Shown here: positions 1 to 6,603 of the stretch, in pieces | Layout: each line of letters begins with the position of its first letter | Position numbering within the stretch: the first letter of the stretch is position 1 | Assembly: GCA_964395765.1 (NCBI GenBank) | Contig: CAYNCU010000126.1 | Coordinates: 1-12,706 of the forward strand | From: DATDPY01 sp964395765 | GTDB lineage: Bacteria; Bacteroidota; Bacteroidia; Cytophagales; Cyclobacteriaceae | Direction of reading: 5' to 3' | Length of the DNA: 12,706 nucleotides | Made by a program: the position numbers and the translations under genes | The notes under the pieces: model-generated | The model's database searches: none | What the model saw: the letters and a program-made list of their open reading frames with translations, nothing else | What the model was told of the DNA's origin: nothing

Positions 1-1
1 A

Positions 2-409
2 GACGCTATGGAGAAGATCATTAGGCGTACCGCAAAAATAGGATATGAAAAAAATATAAGAGGCGCTCTGCTGAATATGTCCAACCCGGAAGAAGAAAGC
101 GTTGAAGACCTTGATTACGAAGATTTTAAATCCAATCCCGAAAAATATACGATCGTGGATGTCAGGAATTATTCCGAAACCAAATCCGATATGATATTTA
201 AACATGCTATCAATATTCCTTTATATGAATTGAGGGACAGAACAAAAGAGATACCTTCCGGAAAAGCATTAGTTGTTCACTGCGCCGGTGGTTACCGTTC
301 GGCTGCCGCTTCAAGTATTATTGCCAGAGAACTTAAAAATATCAGGGTTTATGATTTGGGTGAAAAAATTAAAGATTTCAGGGCCAATGTGGTCTCCTCC
401 CTCGAATAA
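2..409 (+). CDS. C-terminal part of MBL-fold/rhodanese protein (5' truncated)
   Basis: The reading frame is open to the left edge, with two more codons before the ATG at 8, so this is very probably the tail of a longer gene. The visible part holds a rhodanese domain. Counting from that ATG, a DVR motif lies at residues 51-53 and the active-site loop CAGGYRS begins at Cys92, the residue expected to carry a persulfide sulfur. The segment before it (RRTAKIGYEKNIRGALL) resembles the end of a preceding rhodanese unit in Bacteroidota proteins that join an MBL-fold, ETHE1-like persulfide dioxygenase to one or two rhodaneses. The tail after the catalytic loop is shorter than is usual. The YeeE/YedE genes downstream support a role in persulfide or thiosulfate handling in the cytoplasm. 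The MBL part itself is not in the window, so the full architecture is inferred; a lone rhodanese is the alternative. Confidence 0.8.
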   Translation, partial: DAMEKIIRRTAKIGYEKNIRGALLNMSNPEEESVEDLDYEDFKSNPEKYTIVDVRNYSETKSDMIFKHAINIPLYELRDRTKEIPSGKALVVHCAGGYRSAAASSIIARELKNIRVYDLGEKIKDFRANVVSSLE

Positions 410-436
410 AGCCTTTTTTCCGCTTTTTGGCTTATT
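405..436 (+). terminator. Possible weak terminator after the rhodanese gene
   Basis: AAGCC at 409-413 pairs with GGCTT at 429-433. An imperfect A/T extension (AATA with one bulged base against ATT) lengthens the stem, and T-rich DNA follows. The stem overlaps the stop codon. It is short and AT-rich, so it is only a candidate. Confidence 0.3.
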
Positions 437-526
437 TTATTGCTTTCCGGTTCACTAAGAATTCTCCTCTTACGATATTTTTTAGTCTTAATTTATAGGT
501 TTATTAATTCATACTATTCAGGTAGG

Positions 527-557
527 TTGTATATGAATTTAAAATCACTCAAATTTG
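527..557 (+). promoter_or_regulatory. Candidate Bacteroidota-type promoter for the YeeE/YedE pair
   Basis: TTG at 527-529 is separated by 20 bases from CAAATTTG at 550-557. The second box differs from the Bacteroidota -7 consensus TAnnTTTG only in its first base, and the spacing is as expected. Transcription would begin near 562, giving a leader of about 65 bases. This would let the transporter genes be expressed separately from the rhodanese gene. Confidence 0.4.
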
Positions 558-598
558 TAGCATAGAGAATAACCGTTAATTCCAATGAATTTAAAATC
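533..598 (+). repeat. Pair of perfect 14-bp direct repeats upstream of the YeeE-like gene
   Basis: ATGAATTTAAAATC occurs at 533-546 and again at 585-598, 52 bases apart (about five helical turns). One copy lies inside the candidate promoter and the other between it and the start codon. The repeats could be a regulator-binding pair or chance in AT-rich DNA. Confidence 0.5.
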
Positions 599-627
599 GG
601 ATCCATGATTGTAGAAAGATATAAAAT

Positions 628-1194
628 ATGTTAATAATGAATTGGATTAAAGAACCGTGGCCATGGTATATCTCAGGGCCACTGATAGGATTAATGGTAC
701 CGGTTCTGTATCTGGTAGCCAATAAATCGTTCGGAGTATCTTCCTCACTCAAACACATTTGTGCCGCATGTATTCCGGGAAATGTAAAATTTTTCCGGTA
801 CGACTGGAAAAATGAGAGCTGGAGTTTACTATTCGTTTTCGGAATAGTATTAGGAGGATTTCTCAGTCACTGGTTTTTATCCAGCGATCAGCCTGTTCAG
901 ATCAGTGCAGCCGCTCATAATGACCTTGTTAAACTGGGGATCACTCATTTCAATTCGATGATGCCTACTGACATATTTAATTGGAAAAATATTCTTTCCA
1001 TCAGGGGTTTCACCTTCATCGTATTGGGAGGTTTCATGGTAGGGTTCGGTTCCCGTTACGCTGGCGGCTGTACTTCGGGCCATGCGATAACAGGGCTTGC
1101 CAATTTCCAGTTTGCTTCCCTGGTCGCAGTTATCGGCTTTTTTGCCGGTGGTCTGGCTGTCACTTATTTACTTTACCCCCTATTATTACACTGA
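628..1194 (+). CDS. YeeE/YedE family membrane protein, first half-transporter
   Basis: This is a 188-residue membrane protein of the YeeE/YedE (DUF395) family, whose members move thiosulfate or related sulfur compounds across the inner membrane. It opens with a family-typical PWPWYISGPLIGL stretch, then NKSFGVSSSLKHICAAC at about 32-48. Hydrophobic segments lie near 14-30, 66-84, 128-142 and 160-185. The signature GSRYAGGCTSGHAITGLANFQ includes Cys148, which matches the sulfur-relay cysteine of the family. An in-frame stop at 622-624 limits the start to the ATG at 628 or the one at 637; family alignment slightly favours 637 (MNWIKEPWPW). The partner half follows after 2 bases. The location next to a rhodanese resembles the bigR/pmp sulfide-detoxification operons of Proteobacteria. 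The transported substrate is inferred. Confidence 0.85.
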   Translation: MLIMNWIKEPWPWYISGPLIGLMVPVLYLVANKSFGVSSSLKHICAACIPGNVKFFRYDWKNESWSLLFVFGIVLGGFLSHWFLSSDQPVQISAAAHNDLVKLGITHFNSMMPTDIFNWKNILSIRGFTFIVLGGFMVGFGSRYAGGCTSGHAITGLANFQFASLVAVIGFFAGGLAVTYLLYPLLLH

Positions 1195-1196
1195 AC

Positions 1197-1607
1197 ATGA
1201 AAAATATAAAATTTCTTTTACTGGGCATACTTTTCGGCGTAATCCTGATCAAATCAGAGGTAGTTTCCTGGTTCCGTATCCAGGAGATGTTCCGTTTCGA
1301 ATCCATCCAGATGTATGGCATCATCGGATTAGCCATCCTTGTTGGAGCCCTGTCCACCCAATTGATTAAGCGTTACCAGTTGAAATCGGTCAATGGGGAA
1401 CAGGTAATCATTTCGGTCAAAAACCTGGATAAAGGAACCTTGTTCGGGGGAATTATCTTCGGTTTCGGCTGGGCATTGACAGGGGCCTGCCCGGGGCCGC
1501 TTTTCGCACTGGTTGGTGACGGATATAGTGTTATTTTGGTTGCCCTGGCCAGCGCCATTTTCGGGACCTGGGTTTACGGATGTTTTAGGGAAAAACTTCC
1601 CCACTAA
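1197..1607 (+). CDS. YeeE/YedE-like (DUF6691-type) membrane protein, second half-transporter
   Basis: This 136-residue protein has four likely membrane segments (about 4-19, 40-56, 79-97 and 108-127). The conserved motif GWALTGACPGPLFALVGDG lies at about 91-109, with Cys98 the probable sulfur-binding residue. It corresponds to the second half of a full-length YeeE transporter. The ATG at 1197 lies 2 bases after the stop of the first half, implying translational coupling and a heteromeric transporter. The frame is open further upstream to an ATG at 981, but that would overlap the preceding gene heavily and add residues unlike the family, so 1197 is preferred. The likely role is import or export of a reduced sulfur species used by the neighbouring rhodanese protein. 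Confidence 0.85.
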   Translation: MKNIKFLLLGILFGVILIKSEVVSWFRIQEMFRFESIQMYGIIGLAILVGALSTQLIKRYQLKSVNGEQVIISVKNLDKGTLFGGIIFGFGWALTGACPGPLFALVGDGYSVILVALASAIFGTWVYGCFREKLPH

Positions 1608-1628
1608 TTTTCCCCAACCCATTTTTTT
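1588..1628 (+). terminator. Possible terminator after the YeeE/YedE pair
   Basis: GGGAAAA at 1588-1594 is complementary to TTTTCCC at 1608-1614, with a 13-base loop, and a run of seven T lies at 1622-1628. The left arm is inside the end of the coding region, and the T run starts 7 bases after the stem, so termination is uncertain. Confidence 0.25.
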
Positions 1629-1782
1629 ATTTCGTGATCATGGGCTTCATTCATTCTAATTTGATGATAACCCTTGTGCAGGCATAAATTAATCCTCGTC
1701 ATTTTAAAAAATTCAAATTTTATTATCAGAATAATTTTTTTACTAATATATTTAGCTAAAAATCGAATATTTTTAGATATTT

Positions 1783-2487
1783 ATGTTACTCCCTTATCTT
1801 ACACTGGTAACTCCTGTAGCCCAAATTGAATCGGATTATCATTTTCTTTTCCAATCATCATTTAATTTCACCTTCCGGTTTACATCGGGAATGAAGGTCC
1901 CCGGAATTACTAACGAAGCTGATAAATTAATTCAATGTTTAACCTGGGGGATCAGTAAGAGCCCTGGAAATAAATATTCGACCTATTGGGTGCCGGTAGA
2001 AGGCATTCTTAAAAACCGCCAGACCCGGGCATTGATCAGATGCCGCCGATGCGTAATACTTACCAATTGCATTTTTATCCGGTATAAAAGGGAGAATATT
2101 CTATTATACAATCCGAAGGAAAAAGTGATCTTCCTGGCAGGAATATGGAAATCAATGAAATCACGGGAAAATTCGTTTGAGGATGGGTTTTCAATAATTA
2201 CAAGACCTTCGCCAGTACGTTTGGCGAACTTGTCGGAACGCCTGCCTTTGATTCTTCACCGCAACCGGATACGTACCTTTCTGAATTCAGAAAGGCCGAT
2301 GATGGACATTTCGGGGATTTTGAATGATTTTCATTATCCGGAATTAAACGGCTATCCGTTGAATGATCAAATTATAGCCAAAACGGAGTGGGAACGCAAA
2401 GATTTATTACCGGCCGGAAATAAATTATTTCTTAAGCAGGAATCCACGGTTCAGCATTTTTTGCTTTCAAGAAATTATTTTTGGTGA
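1783..2487 (+). CDS. Divergent SRAP (YedK/HMCES-like) protein lacking catalytic residues
   Basis: This 234-residue protein aligns by eye along the whole SRAP (SOS-response-associated peptidase) fold, whose active members crosslink abasic sites in single-stranded DNA. Matching blocks are the N-terminus, LTWGISKSP (53-61; usual RWGLIPSW), RCRRCVIL (86-93), VIFLAGIW (115-122), FSIITRPSP (136-144) and LSERLPLIL (150-158; usual IHDRMPVIL). None of the catalytic residues survives. The invariant Cys2 is Leu2, the INAR asparagine falls in ILKN (75-78), the FEW glutamate aligns with Arg100 in FIRYK, and the IHDR histidine is Ser151. An in-frame stop at 1774-1776 fixes the start at 1783, exactly where family members begin, so the missing Cys2 is not a mis-called start. 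The stop is 3 bases before the exonuclease/GIY-YIG gene, indicating an operon. It is probably a DNA-binding pseudoenzyme; the family call is from memory of motifs, without a search. Confidence 0.65.
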   Translation: MLLPYLTLVTPVAQIESDYHFLFQSSFNFTFRFTSGMKVPGITNEADKLIQCLTWGISKSPGNKYSTYWVPVEGILKNRQTRALIRCRRCVILTNCIFIRYKRENILLYNPKEKVIFLAGIWKSMKSRENSFEDGFSIITRPSPVRLANLSERLPLILHRNRIRTFLNSERPMMDISGILNDFHYPELNGYPLNDQIIAKTEWERKDLLPAGNKLFLKQESTVQHFLLSRNYFW

Positions 2488-2490
2488 TCA

Positions 2491-3891
2491 ATGGATTATG
2501 CTATCGTAGATATTGAAACAACGGGAAGTCATTCCAATTTTGACAAGATCACCGAAATTGCCATCCTGGTTCATAATGGTAAAAAGGTAACCGACCGCTT
2601 CTCCTCATTGATCAATCCAGAGGTTTCCATACCCCTTTGGATTTCATCACTTACGGGAATCACCAATGAGATGGTTTCTGAAGCTCCTAAATTTTATGAA
2701 TTAGCAAAAGATATCTACCAGATGCTGGAGGGGAAAATTTTTGTAGCGCATAATGTGAATTTCGATTATTATTTCATTAAGCAGGAATTCCGGTCTCTCG
2801 GTTCGGATCTGAATCTCAAGAAGTTATGCACAGTCCGACTTTCAAGGAAAATATTTCCAGGCTTTCCTTCCTACAGTCTTGGCAATCTGTGCCAGCGTTT
2901 AAATATATCGATCAACGACCGGCACAGGGCCTACGGCGACGCGGAGGCGACCGCCAAAGTTCTCGGCTTGTTAATCAAAAATGACAAAGGCGATCATATA
3001 ACGAATGCTTTAAAACGGTCTTCTGTGGAATCTTATTTACCTCCCAACTTACCACGTGAACAATATGAAGCCCTTCCTGAAAAACCCGGGGTTTACTATT
3101 TTTTTGATAATGCAGGAAAAGTAATTTATGTTGGAAAGGCGAATAATATAAAATCCCGGATCAAGGGGCATTTTTCACCAGGCTCGGACACAAACAAAAG
3201 GCAAAGAATGGTGCAGGACATTCATGGCATCAGCTATGAATTATGTGGCAACGAATTAATATCCCTGTTATTTGAAGCCAATGAAATCAAACGCTTATGG
3301 CCTGTCTATAACCGGGTTCAGAAAAGAGCTATCCCGCCATATGGAATATTTTTTTATGAGGATCGTGAAGGATACAAGCGATTTTCTATAAGCAGAGTTA
3401 AAAAAAATGAACAGCCGCTTATCTCATTCCGGTCTTCCGATGAGGCAAGAAGCTTTATGGAGAAAATTACCGCCAAATTTTCTCTCTGTTCGAAATTCAC
3501 CGGCTTACAGACCTCCCCGGGGGCCTGTTTTGAACAACGGATCGGTCAATGTGAGGGAGCCTGTATCGGCCGGGAAAAGCCCCGTAAATACAATAAAAAA
3601 GTGAATTTATTTCTCAAAACGCTTACTTCCACGAATATCTCTGTTTTCATTATAGGTAAAGGCCGGGAACCGGGTGAATCTTCCGTGGTATGGATCGATA
3701 AAGGAATTTATAAAGGCTTTGGCTTCATATCCGAAACCATTCATGAAAATGACCCCGAGGCCGTTAAAGAACATATAAAAACATATCCTGATAACCAGGA
3801 TATACAGCGTATTCTGCATATCTATCTGCGGCGGGATCGTCAGTACAGAATAATCCCTTTAAACAAGAGTCAGGCGTCATTATTCATATGA
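2491..3891 (+). CDS. DnaQ-type 3'-5' exonuclease fused to UvrC-N/Cho-like GIY-YIG nuclease
   Basis: This 466-residue repair protein has two nuclease modules. Residues 1-165 form a DEDDh exonuclease: Asp7 and Glu9 in VDIETTG, Asn88 and Asp92 in AHNVNFD, His145 and Asp150 in HRAYGDA. Residues 197-275 form a GIY-YIG domain like that of UvrC/Cho: GVY at 200-202, YVG at 213-215, Arg223, Glu262 in FEANEIK, and Asn274. A cysteine cluster follows (Cys333, 346, 354, 358, the last three spaced x7 and x3), matching the UvrC cluster reported to hold a [4Fe-4S] centre. The UvrB-binding, RNase H-like and HhH parts of UvrC are absent, so it is Cho-like, cutting on one side of a lesion, with its own exonuclease to trim the end. 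Similar fusions are common in Bacteroidota and Actinobacteria. It is the second gene of a tight pair with the SRAP-like gene. Confidence 0.9.
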   Translation: MDYAIVDIETTGSHSNFDKITEIAILVHNGKKVTDRFSSLINPEVSIPLWISSLTGITNEMVSEAPKFYELAKDIYQMLEGKIFVAHNVNFDYYFIKQEFRSLGSDLNLKKLCTVRLSRKIFPGFPSYSLGNLCQRLNISINDRHRAYGDAEATAKVLGLLIKNDKGDHITNALKRSSVESYLPPNLPREQYEALPEKPGVYYFFDNAGKVIYVGKANNIKSRIKGHFSPGSDTNKRQRMVQDIHGISYELCGNELISLLFEANEIKRLWPVYNRVQKRAIPPYGIFFYEDREGYKRFSISRVKKNEQPLISFRSSDEARSFMEKITAKFSLCSKFTGLQTSPGACFEQRIGQCEGACIGREKPRKYNKKVNLFLKTLTSTNISVFIIGKGREPGESSVVWIDKGIYKGFGFISETIHENDPEAVKEHIKTYPDNQDIQRILHIYLRRDRQYRIIPLNKSQASLFI

Positions 3892-4042
3892 ATTTCTCCG
3901 GTAAGAAATAATTCTCTCTGCCTTTTCTGGATTGACATCTCCTCGTTAATACTATACGCCGGTTATCAGATTATTTTTTATATTTTTATACGTCGGTATT
4001 AATTTTTGACGGGACATCGATGTTCTTTAAAATCAAAAATGG

Positions 4043-5041
4043 ATGAAAAGCATTGTAAACAGGCAAAGCGATTCAAGGCGCAAATTTCTTGAACAAATGG
4101 CATTGCTGGGATTAGGATTTCCAATTATCCCGGGGCTTATGAACTCCGGTTTGCACAGTGCCGGGAAAACCGTTACCCAGGCTAAAATTGATTCTATATC
4201 TGTTTTTTCCAAGCCACTCCAGTTTCTGAGTAGCGAGGATGCAGCCAAACTGGCATCTGAAATTGGCTTTGACGGGATCGATTATACGGTAAGGCCCCAA
4301 GGGCACATACTTCCGGAAAAGGTAAAGACGGACTTACCCAAAGCGGTCGAAGCCGCTAAAGTGGCGGGTATTACCGCCTCCACCATGACTACAGCCATCA
4401 CCTCCGTGAAAGACCCCTATGCTGAAGATATACTTTCCACAGCTTCAAAAACAGGGATACGCTATTACCGTCTCGGCTGGTTAGAGTACGATCATCGTAA
4501 AAGTCTTATTGATAACCTGGAGAGATTAATCCCTCAATTCAGGGAACTCGCCGAAATGAATAAAAAATATAATATTACCGGTGACTACCAGAATCATGCT
4601 GGCGTCTTTGTAGGTTCTCCGGTGTGGGATCTCTACCAGGTTTTTAACACGCTTGATCCCGCCTGGATAGGCTCGCAATACGATATCCGGCATGCCACCT
4701 GTGAAGGAGCGGACTGCTGGCCGTTGGGTTTTGAGTTACTTTATCCTTATTTTCATACGCTGGTTATAAAAGATTTTTACTGGAGAAAAATTGACGGGAA
4801 ATGGCAACCTTACGATACTCCCCTGGGAGATGGAATGGTCGATTTTCCATCGTATTTCAAACTGATAAAAAAATTCGGGATCCGTGGGACGATAACTGTA
4901 CATTTCGAATACCCTTTGACTGAACAGCCGGATTCCATGCTCCCTGTAGGAGAGACAATGAACCAGGTGAAAGCAAAAATGAAAAAAGATCTTGCAACCT
5001 TAAGGAATTTTATAGCGGAAGCCGGAATAGAATATAAATGA
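4043..5041 (+). CDS. Tat-exported sugar phosphate isomerase/epimerase-family TIM-barrel protein
   Basis: This 332-residue protein begins with a twin-arginine signal (SRRKFL at 11-16, then a hydrophobic stretch at about 19-31), so it should be exported folded, probably with its metal already bound. The remainder is a xylose-isomerase-like TIM barrel: SEIGFDGIDYTVR (72-84), NHAG with His185, QYDIRHA with Asp214 and His217, HTLVIKD with His238 and Asp244, and HFEY with Glu289, which are the likely metal ligands. Family members isomerise or epimerise sugars, and some act on 3-keto-sugars; the substrate here cannot be read from the sequence. The ATG at 4043 gives a complete Tat signal, while an ATG at 4039 is out of frame. 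RmlD follows after 39 bases on the same strand with no clear terminator, so co-transcription is possible. A second, lipid-anchored family member lies at 9891. Confidence 0.8.
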   Translation: MKSIVNRQSDSRRKFLEQMALLGLGFPIIPGLMNSGLHSAGKTVTQAKIDSISVFSKPLQFLSSEDAAKLASEIGFDGIDYTVRPQGHILPEKVKTDLPKAVEAAKVAGITASTMTTAITSVKDPYAEDILSTASKTGIRYYRLGWLEYDHRKSLIDNLERLIPQFRELAEMNKKYNITGDYQNHAGVFVGSPVWDLYQVFNTLDPAWIGSQYDIRHATCEGADCWPLGFELLYPYFHTLVIKDFYWRKIDGKWQPYDTPLGDGMVDFPSYFKLIKKFGIRGTITVHFEYPLTEQPDSMLPVGETMNQVKAKMKKDLATLRNFIAEAGIEYK

Positions 5042-5080
5042 AAACAGGTTTTTTAATAAGTTTTACTAACGGATAGAAGA

Positions 5081-5968
5081 ATGCCGGGAAAACCGATAAA
5101 AATAATTATTACCGGGGCTTCGGGCCAACTGGGATCAGAATTAAAAATAAGGAAAAATAATCCCTCCTTCGAAATGATATTTACAGATCTCCCCGATCTC
5201 GACCTGAATGACAAACCGGCTGTAAAGGATTTTATTCTTGAACGAAAACCTGACTTTATTATTAATTGTGCCGCTTATACCGCTGTCGATAAAGCGGAAT
5301 CGGAAAAGGAACTGGCTTATTCAATTAATGCGGATGTGCCTGATCATATTGCCGGCTTGTGTGAAGCTTCCGGTATAAACCTTATTCACATTTCCACTGA
5401 TTTTGTTTTCCCGGGAACCGGTAACACCCCGATAAGGGAAGATGACGAAACAAAACCCGTAAACCATTACGGGAAAACCAAGCTGGAAGGAGAAAAAAAG
5501 GTATTACAAAATTGCAGGAATGCCATCATCTTAAGGACATCGTGGCTCTATGCTGTCCATGGGCATAATTTCGTGAATACCATGATCAAAGCCTCTTCTG
5601 AAAGGGATTTACTCAGGGTAGTCTACGACCAGGTTGGAAGTCCGACCTTTGCGGGTGATCTGGCAGAAGCCATATTAGAAATGATCACGAAGCTGAATTC
5701 CGGCAGTAATGATATTAAACAGTTACGAGGCATTTATCATTACAGTAATGAAGGAGTAGCTTCCTGGTATGATTTTGCAAGCGCCGTTTTTAAAATAAAA
5801 AAGATCAGGACCCGGCTCATACCGGTTTCAACGGCGGACTACCCCACCCCGGCCCGAAGACCTGCGTATAGCGTATTGGACAAAACCAGGATTAAAGAAA
5901 ATTTCGGCCTTTCCATACCTTATTGGAGGGACAGTCTTGAAAAGTGTCTTTCACAAATGAATTTCTGA
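5081..5968 (+). CDS. rfbD: dTDP-4-dehydrorhamnose reductase
   Basis: This 295-residue protein has the usual length and motifs of RmlD/RfbD, the last enzyme of dTDP-L-rhamnose synthesis, which reduces dTDP-4-dehydro-L-rhamnose with NAD(P)H in the cytoplasm. It shows the Rossmann glycine motif GASGQLG (12-18), NCAAYTAVDKAE (62-73), STDFVF (105-110), the catalytic Tyr130-x3-Lys134 in YGKTK, RTSWLY (152-157), and a substrate-binding RPAYSVLD (260-267). No rmlA, rmlB or rmlC is visible nearby, so the rest of the pathway must be encoded elsewhere. It is preceded by the Tat isomerase gene and runs tail-to-tail into the next minus-strand gene with only 2 bases between stops and no terminator hairpin in between. 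Confidence 0.92.
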   Translation: MPGKPIKIIITGASGQLGSELKIRKNNPSFEMIFTDLPDLDLNDKPAVKDFILERKPDFIINCAAYTAVDKAESEKELAYSINADVPDHIAGLCEASGINLIHISTDFVFPGTGNTPIREDDETKPVNHYGKTKLEGEKKVLQNCRNAIILRTSWLYAVHGHNFVNTMIKASSERDLLRVVYDQVGSPTFAGDLAEAILEMITKLNSGSNDIKQLRGIYHYSNEGVASWYDFASAVFKIKKIRTRLIPVSTADYPTPARRPAYSVLDKTRIKENFGLSIPYWRDSLEKCLSQMNF

Positions 5969-5970
5969 AA

Positions 5971-6558
5971 TTACCTCACTAGGCCAAAATGATATCCGAT
6001 ATTAATGGATATAGCAGGGATAATGGTATTGGCATTATACGTTGCATTCCCGACCTCAACTACTTTATCGCCTGCCACAACCATATGGATGGCACCGGAA
6101 GGGTTGATATAAAGTTCCCGCCAGACTTTAATAAGGTATCCTGCCCCAAGGGTCAGAACATAATTCACATATTTACCCTGTGATTCATCATCTGAATTGA
6201 TTACGGAACCCTGCCAGTAATCAGCTCCTCCTCCTGTCCACAGACCTTTAAATGCTTCCTGGTAAAAATAATCACATTCCAGGGCATAGGACCTTATCCT
6301 GTTTTTTTCAAATCCATCGGTAACCAGGAATCCCGGCATCGTTGTATACGCCGTTCCACCTCTGATCCGGATCTGGTTAAAGCCCCACCAAAGAGATCCT
6401 GAATATCCACCAGTCATAAAAGGCAACGGGTTGACTTCAGCTCCTGCCGCATAGTAGGACTCGTTGGATCTTCTGTAACGGTGTTGGGCGAGGGCCGTGT
6501 ATACCAGTCCACAAGAAAAAAATATAGTTAAAAATATTATGAAATTCTTATTCACCAT
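5971..6558 (-). CDS. Small exported protein, probable outer-membrane beta-barrel
   Basis: This 195-residue protein is not recognised by specific family. It starts with a Sec signal peptide (basic MVNK, hydrophobic core 5-22, likely cleavage after ALA at 24). The mature part is rich in Gly, Tyr and Trp, with alternating short stretches that look like amphipathic beta strands (for example GYSGSLWWGFNQIRIRGG and YVLTLGAGYLI) and a C-terminal strand ISINIGYHFGLVR. This pattern is typical of small outer-membrane barrels. It lies 45 bases downstream of the calcium ATPase gene on the same strand and may be co-transcribed with it. A cysteine at 16 sits inside the hydrophobic core and is less convincing as a lipobox than the ALA site. 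Confidence 0.65.
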   Translation of the reverse strand: MVNKNFIIFLTIFFSCGLVYTALAQHRYRRSNESYYAAGAEVNPLPFMTGGYSGSLWWGFNQIRIRGGTAYTTMPGFLVTDGFEKNRIRSYALECDYFYQEAFKGLWTGGGADYWQGSVINSDDESQGKYVNYVLTLGAGYLIKVWRELYINPSGAIHMVVAGDKVVEVGNATYNANTIIPAISINIGYHFGLVR

Positions 6559-6603
6559 TTCATCCGCTTCTTTTACCGTTCTTCTTTCCTGCCCAAAGGT
6601 AAG

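Noticed and set aside
981..1196. Upstream extension of the second YeeE half from an ATG at 981
   Set aside because: It overlaps most of the C-terminal coding region of the first half in another frame and adds residues unlike the family.
2491..3891. Calling the exonuclease/GIY-YIG protein UvrC or DNA polymerase III epsilon
   Set aside because: It lacks the UvrC C-terminal nuclease, UvrB-binding and HhH regions, and the GIY-YIG half is not part of epsilon; a Cho-like fusion fits better.
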